Source: HLUCCA09 sp038745585
GTDB taxonomy: Bacteria; Pseudomonadota; Alphaproteobacteria; Rhodobacterales; Rhodobacteraceae
Direction of reading: 5' to 3'
Length of the DNA stretch: 64,000 nucleotides
Assembly: GCA_038745585.1 (NCBI GenBank)
Contig: JBCDLH010000003.1
Coordinates: 124,001 to 188,000, forward strand
Shown: piece after piece, positions 25,825 through 32,940 of the stretch
Position numbering within the stretch: position 1 is the first letter of the stretch
Layout of the letters: each line of letters starts with the position of its first letter
Notes under the pieces: model-generated
The model's database searches: none
What the model was told of the DNA's origin: nothing
The model's input: the letters and a program-made list of their open reading frames with translations, nothing else
Translations under genes and position numbers: made by a program

Positions 25825-27011
25825 GCTACCGCGCGCGCACACGTATGGTCCGCGGGGCGGCGCGCGATCACTTGCGCAGATTACGGGCTGATCGTCTCGC
25901 GCGCCGTGACCCAGAGGAACCGGTTGCCCCATCGGCGGGCCAACAGGAAGCAGCAGACGTGCAGCCCCCGCCGCCGTTGGCCGTCTCCCGCGCAGTAAGC
26001 CAAGAAAGCTGTATGCCAGAGCCCGCCGACCCGTCACATGCCTCCCCGTCCCATTCCGATGACGACACGACCGGTTTTAGCGAGAGCCCATCCTTTTCCG
26101 CCCCGTCCGACACACCGACTGTCCAAGCGGCGTGCATAGAAGAGCCAGAGACCGAGCATTCCAAAGACACGTCTCCGACAGAAGATCTCGGTCAAAATCT
26201 CTTTGCTGCGCCGAGCGAGGACGAGAAGCCTCTGTCACAAGCGCAGTCCAAACCGGCAGATGAGGCAGCGTCCGTCACGTCTTCAACATCCGACCAAGCG
26301 CTTGCACCGGATGAGGAAAATCCGCAGGGCAGCGGTCACCTCGAGCCTCCGGGACCTGCGCCGGCCGACGAGAGCATCGTCGATCTCTCGCGGGACAGCA
26401 CGGAAGTTGAACCCGACGAATTGGCCGAACCGGCAGCGGGTTCTTCGTCAGCGGAAAACGAGAGCGAGCAAGAAACGCCGCCTCTCGACGCGTCGCCAGA
26501 TGAGTCTGATCCGGATGAAGCCCTGCAGCCTTCGCAGACGCCCCAATTGCAGGTTGGTGAGACGTTTTCAGCGCCACATTCAGTAGCAGGCGAAACTGCG
26601 CTTGACGCAACGGCAGAGGCAGAGTTCCCGCAGGAAGAGGGTAGGCAGGAGGGCACGCAGGAGGAGGCGTTGGACCCGCTACCCGGACTTGACCAAGCGG
26701 AAGCTGAACCGCAATCGCAACTGCTCGAAACACTGCCACCGGACGAGCATGCGCCAATCTCTCCGTCCGAACCCAACCCAGAGGTGACCATGCCGGATGC
26801 TTCCAAGTCGGATCTTTACTGCTTGCGCGGTGCGGGCGCGGGCCTCGTCTGGATGCTTGAGCAGTGCGGCGTGCATACGCTCGCCGACCTCGCAGCTGCT
26901 GACCCGGCCATTCTCCAGCAGCGCATGGGCCTCATCGGTCAGATCCTCGACCTCGAAGACTGGGTGAACTACGCAAAGGCCAGCATCGCGGACGAGCAAA
27001 GTGGCGCGTAG
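25809..27011 (+). CDS. Disordered acidic protein with C-terminal helix-hairpin-helix-like domain
   Basis: The 400 residues fall into three parts: an Arg-rich basic helix (1-40), a long Pro/Glu/Ser/Asp-rich region of low complexity (about 50-325) that must be disordered, and a compact C-terminus (about 330-395: LYCLRGAGAGLVWMLEQCGV, HTLADLAAADPAILQQRMG) resembling the helix-hairpin-helix tails found on some NADH dehydrogenase and nuclease proteins. The layout suggests an adaptor or scaffold that binds a basic partner or nucleic acid. It overlaps the preceding gene by 16 bases and is followed 108 bases later by the tyrosine ammonia-lyase gene. Confidence 0.65.
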   Translation: MSSDLSYRARTRMVRGAARDHLRRLRADRLARRDPEEPVAPSAGQQEAADVQPPPPLAVSRAVSQESCMPEPADPSHASPSHSDDDTTGFSESPSFSAPSDTPTVQAACIEEPETEHSKDTSPTEDLGQNLFAAPSEDEKPLSQAQSKPADEAASVTSSTSDQALAPDEENPQGSGHLEPPGPAPADESIVDLSRDSTEVEPDELAEPAAGSSSAENESEQETPPLDASPDESDPDEALQPSQTPQLQVGETFSAPHSVAGETALDATAEAEFPQEEGRQEGTQEEALDPLPGLDQAEAEPQSQLLETLPPDEHAPISPSEPNPEVTMPDASKSDLYCLRGAGAGLVWMLEQCGVHTLADLAAADPAILQQRMGLIGQILDLEDWVNYAKASIADEQSGA

Positions 27012-27050
27012 GCCTAGCGAGCACACTCATTTTAAGCAACTTTGCTAGAG

Positions 27051-27065
27051 TTAATTAGTCTTTAG
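27051..27065 (+). promoter_or_regulatory. CtrA-like half-site pair before the TAL gene
   Basis: The sequence TTAA-N7-TTAG lies 55 bases before the TAL start, in AT-rich DNA. It differs by one base from the alphaproteobacterial CtrA motif TTAA-N7-TTAA. Such short motifs arise by chance, so this is weak evidence. Confidence 0.2.
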
Positions 27066-27119
27066 CACTCCGCCGGTATGCAGCGTGTGGGCGATGGGGC
27101 CCGTCGGAAGAGTTGGTGA

Positions 27120-28730
27120 ATGAAGCACGAGGCAAAAGCCCTTCGGATTATCGAAGTAGATCAAGAGATCGACCTGTCCGACGCACTCGCTGTCGTGGAA
27201 GGACGGGCGCACCTCTCCATTTTGGGCACCGCCCAGGCCCGATGCAAAGCAGCCGAGAGCCGCCTGCAGCAATGCATTGACGAAAACCGTCACGTTTATG
27301 GCGTGACGACCGGGTTCGGCCCTTTGGCCAATAGGCTTGTTTCTGTAGCCGACGGCATGCAGCTCCAGCAAAACCTGGTCCACCACCTGGCGAGCGGAGT
27401 TGGTCCTTACTTCACATGGCGGGAGTCGCGTGCAATTGTGCTGGCGCGGCTGATGTCAATTCTTCAGGGCGTGTCAGGTGCTTCCGACCGCGCGATTTCC
27501 ACGTTGGACGCCGTGCTGCGTTCTCCTCTCGCGCCCCGCATCCCCTCGAGAGGCACAGTGGGCGCGTCAGGCGACCTGACCCCGCTGGCGCATCTCGTGC
27601 TGTGCCTGCAGGGGCGCGGGGACTTTCTCCGTTCGGATGGAGCGATCATTCCCGGCGACGCAGCGCTGGCAGAGTTGCACCTCCCGCCGCTTACGCTTGA
27701 ACGCCGCGATGGTCTTGCTCTGGTCAACGGCACCTCGGCGATGACAGGACTTGCGGTGCTCAATGCGGCGGCAATGCGGCGCTCAATCGGCTGGGCGATC
27801 TCGCTAACTGGGGTTCTGGCCGAGGCGCTCGGCGGACACGTTGAGGCTTGGCACGCGGCCTTCGCACAGGTGCGACCACATCCAGGACAAGCAGCGACGT
27901 CCGAAGCTCTGCGCCGCGCCGTTGCCGGCGGCGATCTTGTGGAGAGGGGCTTCAGTGCCGACCGCACGCTTACGGCAAAGGATGCTGGCCAAACAGAGCC
28001 TAGGCCAGGACAAGACGCGTACACACTACGCTGCGCACCACAGATCATAGGGGGGGCAAAGGACACGCTCACTTGGCACGACGAGATAGTTCTGCTTGAG
28101 CTTAACTCGGCGACTGATAACCCAATTTTTCCTGGCTCCCTCGACGTCTTGGCCCTTCACGGCGGCAACTTTATGGGTGTCCAAGTCGGTCTCGCTTCGG
28201 ATGCTCTTTCTACCGCAAGCGCGGTTCTCGCCGGACTTGCGGAGCGCCAGATTGCACGGGTGACTGACGAGCGTTTGAACGGCGGTCTTCCAGCGTTTCT
28301 CCACCAGGGTGCTCCCGGTCTCAACTCAGGTTTCATGGGCGCTCAGGTCACTGCGACTGCGTTGCTCGCCGAACTGCGATCGGGGCTATCACCCGTCTCT
28401 GCGCAGTCTATTTCGACGAATGCAGCCAACCAAGATGTGGTTTCGATGGGCACAGTCGCGGCGCGGCGCGCAGGTGAACATCTACGCGATTTGGGTTTGA
28501 TCCAATCCATTCTCGCGCTGTGTGTTGTCCAGGCTTCATGCTTGCGCCAAAGGCAGCTTAAGGGGACACTTTCGCCAAATGCGAGAGCCGTTACCGAAGT
28601 GGTTCGCAGCGTTTCGCGTGAGCTGGTTGACGACCGTCCACTGAGCCAGGACATTGAAGCTCTTGCCACTTTCATGGGCCAGACGCCCTCGCCGCAAGAG
28701 GACGTCGGAACAGTTTTAAGCGTCAAGTGA
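27120..28730 (+). CDS. Tyrosine ammonia-lyase
   Basis: The enzyme removes ammonia from L-tyrosine to give trans-p-coumarate. It belongs to the MIO-dependent histidine/phenylalanine/tyrosine lyase family: catalytic Tyr60 in HVYGVTTGFGPLANR and the cofactor triad Ala149-Ser150-Gly151 in GTVGASGDLTP are in place. Selectivity for tyrosine is set by His89-Leu90, here NLVHHLASG, identical in position and sequence to the Rhodobacter sphaeroides enzyme as I recall it; histidine lyases have different residues there. In purple bacteria the product is the chromophore precursor of photoactive yellow protein, and the pathway also needs a p-coumarate:CoA ligase. Neither is in this window. At 536 residues it is of normal length. 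By eye the gene seems somewhat less GC-rich than its neighbours. Confidence 0.88.
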   Translation: MKHEAKALRIIEVDQEIDLSDALAVVEGRAHLSILGTAQARCKAAESRLQQCIDENRHVYGVTTGFGPLANRLVSVADGMQLQQNLVHHLASGVGPYFTWRESRAIVLARLMSILQGVSGASDRAISTLDAVLRSPLAPRIPSRGTVGASGDLTPLAHLVLCLQGRGDFLRSDGAIIPGDAALAELHLPPLTLERRDGLALVNGTSAMTGLAVLNAAAMRRSIGWAISLTGVLAEALGGHVEAWHAAFAQVRPHPGQAATSEALRRAVAGGDLVERGFSADRTLTAKDAGQTEPRPGQDAYTLRCAPQIIGGAKDTLTWHDEIVLLELNSATDNPIFPGSLDVLALHGGNFMGVQVGLASDALSTASAVLAGLAERQIARVTDERLNGGLPAFLHQGAPGLNSGFMGAQVTATALLAELRSGLSPVSAQSISTNAANQDVVSMGTVAARRAGEHLRDLGLIQSILALCVVQASCLRQRQLKGTLSPNARAVTEVVRSVSRELVDDRPLSQDIEALATFMGQTPSPQEDVGTVLSVK

Positions 28731-28785
28731 CGTCAGCTCGACACCGTTAAATTGTGACCCAACTGGACTTGCAACTACTTGAGAG

Positions 28786-28810
28786 AAGATGCGGTTGCGC
28801 GGCGCATCTT
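28786..28810. terminator. Hairpin between convergent TAL and gvpA genes
   Basis: An 8-bp perfect stem (AAGATGCG at 28786-28793, CGCATCTT at 28803-28810) with a 9-base loop lies between the TAL stop and the gvpA stop. It is placed to end transcripts from both sides. No T-run follows in either direction, so it might also serve to stabilise the gvpA message. Confidence 0.5.
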
Positions 28811-28831
28811 AGGGATCGCCGCGCGTCCGTT

Positions 28832-29044
28832 TCAGGCGGTCTGTGGGTCGACCGTGAGCCCGATCGCTTCGGCGTATTTCAACCAAGTTTCGACCGATGC
28901 GACGACCGCCCGTACTTCGATTGCAACCAGTTCGATGCCTACGAGCGAAATTCGGACAAACGCGTCAATAACTACGCCCTTGTCAAGAATACGGTCGACG
29001 ACTTCAGCGATGCTCGCGGAGGCGAGGCTTTTTTCGATTGCCAT
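28832..29044 (-). CDS. gvpA: Gas vesicle structural protein GvpA
   Basis: GvpA is the small hydrophobic protein that packs into the rib helix of the gas vesicle wall. The 70-residue product has the standard core: the N-terminal helix (SIAEVVDRILDKGVVID), the beta-turn-beta (FVRISLVGIELVAIEVRAVVAS) and the second helix (VETWLKYAEAIGL). The start at 29044 is preceded by an AAGGAA site. It is the last gene of the minus-strand gas-vesicle array, set off from the upstream gene by about 100 bases that contain a hairpin, so it may be expressed more strongly than the rest. This is the only canonical GvpA in the window; gvpJ and gvpS encode diverged relatives. Confidence 0.95.
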   Translation of the reverse strand: MAIEKSLASASIAEVVDRILDKGVVIDAFVRISLVGIELVAIEVRAVVASVETWLKYAEAIGLTVDPQTA

Positions 29045-29120
29045 ACAGTGTTCCTTTCCATTGGCAGATTCAGCCCACCGCCGGGACGCGGCGACCACAT
29101 ACTCTACTTAAGGACCTTGC

Positions 29121-29151
29121 CTTAAAGCACTGTGAATAAATACACTTTAAG
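29121..29151 (-). other. Hairpin between the coiled-coil gene and gvpA
   Basis: A 7-bp perfect stem (CTTAAAG at 29121-29127 and CTTTAAG at 29145-29151) with an AT-rich loop overlaps the stop codon of the upstream coiled-coil gene and lies 77 bases before gvpA. It could act as a partial terminator, an RNA processing point or a 5' stabiliser that raises gvpA expression. There is no T-run. The stem is seen; its role is inferred. Confidence 0.4.
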
Positions 29152-30805
29152 CGTCTTGATCTGGCTTTGCGGCTTTCATCACTTGCGAGGCAGAAAGCTC
29201 TGCTATGGCCACGCGGACAGCCTTAGCGCGCTGTTCCTCCGCCGCTTGCAACGTTTCTAGTGCTGCCAGCCGTTGCCCGACCTCATCGAGCGCATCCTCT
29301 GGGCCCGCGTAGCTCTCGGCGACGCGATCAATCGCTGCATTTAAGCGCTGCGTTGCGTCCTCGCTTGCCAACCAGAAGTTCTTCATGCTGCGACACGCTG
29401 TTTCCACCGAGTCTGTCAGAACGCCGCCGCGCGCTTCCAAACGGTCGGAAAGACCCTGGATCATGGCTTCGAATGCGGGCGATGGCTCGGCGATCTCCGC
29501 CGGCGGGAGCGCGGGCGCGGCTGCAAGTGTGCCAACGTCGCGTGCGACAGCGCTCAGAACCGCGTCATGCGTGTTGAGCTTCTCGTCCAAGCTCGTGACC
29601 AACTTCCGCAAAACGACCAAGTCATGCGAGTGCGCGGCGACGGCCGCTCCAACTGGATTGGAGCTTGTCTCGAGGTTGCGGACCTGATCGATCAAAGCTT
29701 GAATATCATCGCGCAACACTCCGAAATCTTGCTGCAAAGATGCGATCGCTTTCGCGTTCTCTGGCCGTGGCATACTCGAAATGGCATCAAGTACTTGTTC
29801 GACGCCAGCAGGCACTTTCGCGAGGGGCGCCAAGGTCTTGGATATTCGGTCGGCGAGCGCCGTTGCGCGCGCCTCTGCTTTTGCATCGAGGCCTTCGGGG
29901 ATCGAGACCATCGACCGAAGCAACTCATTTTGTCCCGTTGCAATCGCGTCGGCTTGTTCCTCTAGCTCTGCCTTGATCGCTTCCAAAACGGCTGCGCCTT
30001 GCGCGCGCTCTGTCTCGAAACGCTCCGCAAGTTCTTCGCCCTGCGCCTCCAGTACCCTCCGAACTTCTGCAACCTGGTCATCCGGCTTCTGGTTGGTCTT
30101 AAGGACATGTGCCTTTTCAGAGACGGTCTCCGCGGCGCCATTCATGAGACGAAGGGCCGCTTCCATGCCTTCCCAGAAGCCTGCGATTTCGCGCCGCCAA
30201 TCTGCTTGCATCTCGTCCACTTGCGTGAACGTCCGCTCTGCTGTTTCGATGCGGCGCGTCAGTAACTCGTCGATGATCGGGACGACGTGTCCAGCCACTG
30301 CATCGGGCGTGATCACACTCAATTGCGCGGCAATCTCTGCGAGGCGGGCTTCCAATGCGTCAAGTCGACTGTTTTCGATCGGCGCCGGCATCTCGGTAGA
30401 TGGGCCCGCGCGAAGAGGACCCTCCGTCTCGGGATCGTCGGCGCTGTCGGCTGTGCTCCTTGCATCTCCATCCAGAGGGGCGATGTCATCTGCTGACAAA
30501 GAAACGGCATAGACGGCGTAAGCATCGGTTGCACCCTCGAGGCGCGGCGGTTTTTCCCACAAAACGCCGTAGCGCCGACCCGATAGCCGGATGACATTTT
30601 GAGCGCCCTGTGTGACCTCGGCTAGGAGTTCGCCCGCTTCTTCACTCGCTACGACCGGCGAGAATTGGAGGATATGAGAGATTAGCCCATGCCGAATGAG
30701 TACTTTCTCGTGATCGGAGCCGTCCGTGACGGGCTCAGGCGTCGCCGTTTCGCGAGCCTCGTCCGCTACCGCATGTGCTGTCATCTGCGCGCGGCTTAGA
30801 CTCAT
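29147..30805 (-). CDS. Large coiled-coil protein inside the gas-vesicle array
   Basis: This 552-residue protein lies between gvpK and gvpA on the same strand and matches no Gvp family known to me. Residues 1-110 look partly folded (HGLISHILQFSPVVASEEAG, then RLSGRRYGVLWEKP and a YAVYAVSL strand), 110-150 are disordered, and from about 150 to 545 the sequence is an almost continuous amphipathic helix with heptad-like repeats (RLDALEARLAEIAAQL, RRVLEAQGEELAERFETERA, VEQVLDAISSMP, ALDEVGQRLAALETLQAAEEQRAK). It has no signal peptide or membrane span. Position immediately before gvpA suggests a structural or assembly role, for example a wall-binding scaffold in the manner of GvpC, to which it has no visible repeat similarity. 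A CtrA-like site (TTAA-N7-CTAA, 30956-30970) lies 150 bases upstream. Confidence 0.75.
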   Translation of the reverse strand: MSLSRAQMTAHAVADEARETATPEPVTDGSDHEKVLIRHGLISHILQFSPVVASEEAGELLAEVTQGAQNVIRLSGRRYGVLWEKPPRLEGATDAYAVYAVSLSADDIAPLDGDARSTADSADDPETEGPLRAGPSTEMPAPIENSRLDALEARLAEIAAQLSVITPDAVAGHVVPIIDELLTRRIETAERTFTQVDEMQADWRREIAGFWEGMEAALRLMNGAAETVSEKAHVLKTNQKPDDQVAEVRRVLEAQGEELAERFETERAQGAAVLEAIKAELEEQADAIATGQNELLRSMVSIPEGLDAKAEARATALADRISKTLAPLAKVPAGVEQVLDAISSMPRPENAKAIASLQQDFGVLRDDIQALIDQVRNLETSSNPVGAAVAAHSHDLVVLRKLVTSLDEKLNTHDAVLSAVARDVGTLAAAPALPPAEIAEPSPAFEAMIQGLSDRLEARGGVLTDSVETACRSMKNFWLASEDATQRLNAAIDRVAESYAGPEDALDEVGQRLAALETLQAAEEQRAKAVRVAIAELSASQVMKAAKPDQDA

Positions 30806-30989
30806 CTTTGATGCCCCTCGGCCGGTTGCTTGGCAGGCGCGCTGTAAGCAAACGGTTGCTGAGAACGTGGCAGTGTATTCACCATGTTCCCTCGACCCTC
30901 CTTATGACAGATGCGCGGCGCCTGCACGTGGTTCTAATTCCGTAAAGCTCCTCGGTTAACGTCCGGCTAATGTGTGGCAGGTCTTCCTT

Positions 30990-31319
30990 TCAAATTGTCC
31001 GTCCAAGCGGCCCCAGATCGAGAGAGAGGTCCTCAGGACGCAGGCCAAAATGCGCGGCTTGTTCGCGGATTGCGGCCTCGGCGCGCATGAGCGTGAGGCC
31101 GAGCCGCTCTTCTTCCTCCGGCGTCAACGCGCCGGCCTCCATCCGGCGTATCGCCTGCAACTCCATGAGCTCACGCAAAAATTCCATGAGGGCAAAGACG
31201 ATCCTTGCGAGATCTTGTTCGACCGTATCGGGGTCGATGGCAAGAGCAAGGGCTTGGAGTCTGCGCTCGTCGAGGCCCGCCTGGTTAGGCTCCTGGAAGG
31301 GGTGCGCGCGGGTCTTCAT
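30990..31319 (-). CDS. gvpK: Gas vesicle protein GvpK
   Basis: GvpK is a small helical accessory protein needed for gas-vesicle formation. The 109-residue product shows the family pattern: DPDTVEQDLARIVFALMEFLRELMELQAIRRMEAGALT and the conserved ending DLSLDLGPLGRTI. (The first stretch is split by a Pro-free helix typical of the family.) The ATG at 31319 overlaps the stop of the upstream GvpF/L gene as ATGA, so translation is coupled. Downstream there is a 185-base gap before the coiled-coil gene, which may carry a separate promoter. Confidence 0.93.
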   Translation of the reverse strand: MKTRAHPFQEPNQAGLDERRLQALALAIDPDTVEQDLARIVFALMEFLRELMELQAIRRMEAGALTPEEEERLGLTLMRAEAAIREQAAHFGLRPEDLSLDLGPLGRTI

Positions 31320-31957
31320 GGGTGTGGTGCGGCTTGCAAAGTGGTGAAGAGCGGCCATGGCCCGGTCAGCAGCGGAGGGCGCACTAGCCCAGCTGGAGGA
31401 GCGTACCGCTCCGACGCAAAGCGAAGCTGGCGTTTAATCGCTTTAAACGTGCTCCAACGGACCTGCGCGGCCACAGAAAACCCATGCCTTCCGGGCTTTC
31501 CGGCTAACGACGTCGCCGCACACTCATCGCAGAGTGCACGAAACCAAAGTTCAGCTCGCTTCACCGCATCCTGATATGCGCTGTGCTTAGCGCTGCGCGC
31601 CGCGAGCCACACGCGGCCCGTCACGTCTTCATCGGGCAAGGAAAGAACCGGACTCCCATGGTCGAAAGTTGCGTATATTTCGATATTCTCAGCCGCAATT
31701 CTAAGATTTCTTTCGAGGAATTCAGTCTGCTTTAGAGCCTGATGTTCCGCCTCCTCCTCACGCATGGTGTCGCGCAATGCAAAGGGAATCACTTCGGGGT
31801 TGGTTTTGTGAAAGTCCAACAGCCGCCGGAGGCGCATGCCGGCATCGGGAACGGCATCCGTGGGCGCCGAGAGGAGGGCGAGCCGTTTCGCGATCGGGCG
31901 CACGCGCAGGGGTTCGGTCGCCACCGCGCCGGCTCTTGTCACGCCGAGGGCAAACAT
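31316..31957 (-). CDS. GvpL/GvpF-family gas vesicle protein
   Basis: This is one of four GvpF/L-family proteins in the array. The 213 residues keep the typical N-terminal fold pattern (ALGVTRAG), the middle element NPEVIPFALRDTM that corresponds to the family's VLPMRFGT segment, and the C-terminal LTGPWPLFTTL signature. GvpF and GvpL proteins bind GvpA and other accessory proteins during nucleation of the vesicle. The ATG at 31957 is chosen because it lies one base after the stop of gvpS (TGAGATG); the open frame runs further upstream but would overlap gvpS completely. The stop is coupled to gvpK. Confidence 0.85.
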   Translation of the reverse strand: MFALGVTRAGAVATEPLRVRPIAKRLALLSAPTDAVPDAGMRLRRLLDFHKTNPEVIPFALRDTMREEEAEHQALKQTEFLERNLRIAAENIEIYATFDHGSPVLSLPDEDVTGRVWLAARSAKHSAYQDAVKRAELWFRALCDECAATSLAGKPGRHGFSVAAQVRWSTFKAIKRQLRFASERYAPPAGLVRPPLLTGPWPLFTTLQAAPHP

Positions 31958-31958
31958 C

Positions 31959-32222
31959 TCAGGCCGAAACGCGCGGGCGCGCGCTGGGCTGCAGGTTGCG
32001 CGCATCTTGGTCCCCGACCCCTTGCATCCGGTCTGGGCTGGCGAGCACCAGATCGACCCCAACAAAGACAAGTTCGATATCAGCAACCGTCAGCCATAGC
32101 TCGCCCCGCAACACCACCCCCGCATCAAGCAACGTGTCGATGACGTCGACGAGCCGCTGGTCGGAGCGCGCGAGAACTTCTTGTGGTGTGGCGAAGTGGA
32201 GCGTTTCGCTTGGATCATCCAT
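31959..32222 (-). CDS. gvpS: GvpA-family minor protein, GvpS/GvpJ type
   Basis: This 87-residue protein is a diverged GvpA relative. The core RLVDVIDTLLDAGVVLRGE followed by LWLTVADIELVFVGVDLVLASPD corresponds to the helix/strand/strand part of GvpA, with an N-terminal extension (about 20 residues) and a polar C-terminal tail. Such GvpJ/M/S proteins are minor components that help start the vesicle cone. The ATG at 32222 is preferred over a TTG two codons earlier. It overlaps the upstream GvpF/L gene by 8 bases and ends just before the next one. Confidence 0.85.
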   Translation of the reverse strand: MDDPSETLHFATPQEVLARSDQRLVDVIDTLLDAGVVLRGELWLTVADIELVFVGVDLVLASPDRMQGVGDQDARNLQPSARPRVSA

Positions 32223-32940
32223 TGGCAAGCTCGGGAGTTTTCTCGCAAAAGCTGTAGGGCGGCCATGGCCCTTTGAGCGTCAACTGCAACCCGAGCGATG
32301 CTGCGTCCTCTTCCAAGGCGCGCGCCGCATGGCACAAATCGGCGGCCCTGTCGCGTGCGACGAGCAAGGAGGTCGCAACCAGCCTGCCGCGTCGGTCGGG
32401 CGCTTGCGTCGTTTGTGTTGCCGTGAGGCAAAACTGTGCCACGGTCCGCTCGGCAAACGCCTCGCGCTGGGCGGAAAGATCTTCGCGCCGCGCCTTTGCG
32501 CCGCGTCGCGCTTGCAGATAATCCCGGCCGGAAGGACGAGAGTACGTCGTTCTTCCTTCGGCTACTTGGCCAGTGCGCCCGTCGGCCGTCAGTGCGAGCG
32601 CGAGCTCCTGGTGCCCGCGAAGCCTCTCCAAAGTCTCACCGTAAAGGCTTGTTTTTTCATGTATGTCCACACGGAGGGCGCGCTCGCTGGAAAAGACGGA
32701 ACCGAAGCGGATCGGCGCAATGTCGTGGGTCTTGGAGATCGTGCAGAGGATGTCGTGATGGTTGAGGGCGGCCGATACCTCACTTTCGACTCTCTCGTCT
32801 TCCGCAAGGTTTGCGTGCGTCGGCACAAACGCAGAGCAGACGCCCAAAAGCGTGCCGGATCGGAGCATGACAACGTCAGGGGGGAGCGATGGGCCGCACG
32901 GCCTGTACTTCATAATTCCATGGAGCATGAGGGCGGTCAC
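32215..32940 (-). CDS. GvpL/GvpF-family gas vesicle protein
   Basis: This is the second GvpF/L-family protein, 241 residues long. It begins LMLHGIMKYRP, similar to the LYGIV start of GvpF, has IAPIRFGSVF as the central family element and ends with LKGPWPPYSFCEK, the clearest GvpF/L signature in the array. The middle carries a basic helix (RRGAKARREDLSAQREAFAERT). It starts with GTG at 32940 overlapping the previous stop (GTGA). Its exact partner among the GvpA relatives cannot be told, but location next to gvpS suggests it. Confidence 0.9.
   Translation of the reverse strand: MTALMLHGIMKYRPCGPSLPPDVVMLRSGTLLGVCSAFVPTHANLAEDERVESEVSAALNHHDILCTISKTHDIAPIRFGSVFSSERALRVDIHEKTSLYGETLERLRGHQELALALTADGRTGQVAEGRTTYSRPSGRDYLQARRGAKARREDLSAQREAFAERTVAQFCLTATQTTQAPDRRGRLVATSLLVARDRAADLCHAARALEEDAASLGLQLTLKGPWPPYSFCEKTPELANG

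Noticed and set aside
27120..28730. Histidine ammonia-lyase (HutH) as the call
   Set aside because: The His89-Leu90 pair and close match to Rhodobacter TAL, and absence of other hut genes, favour tyrosine as substrate.
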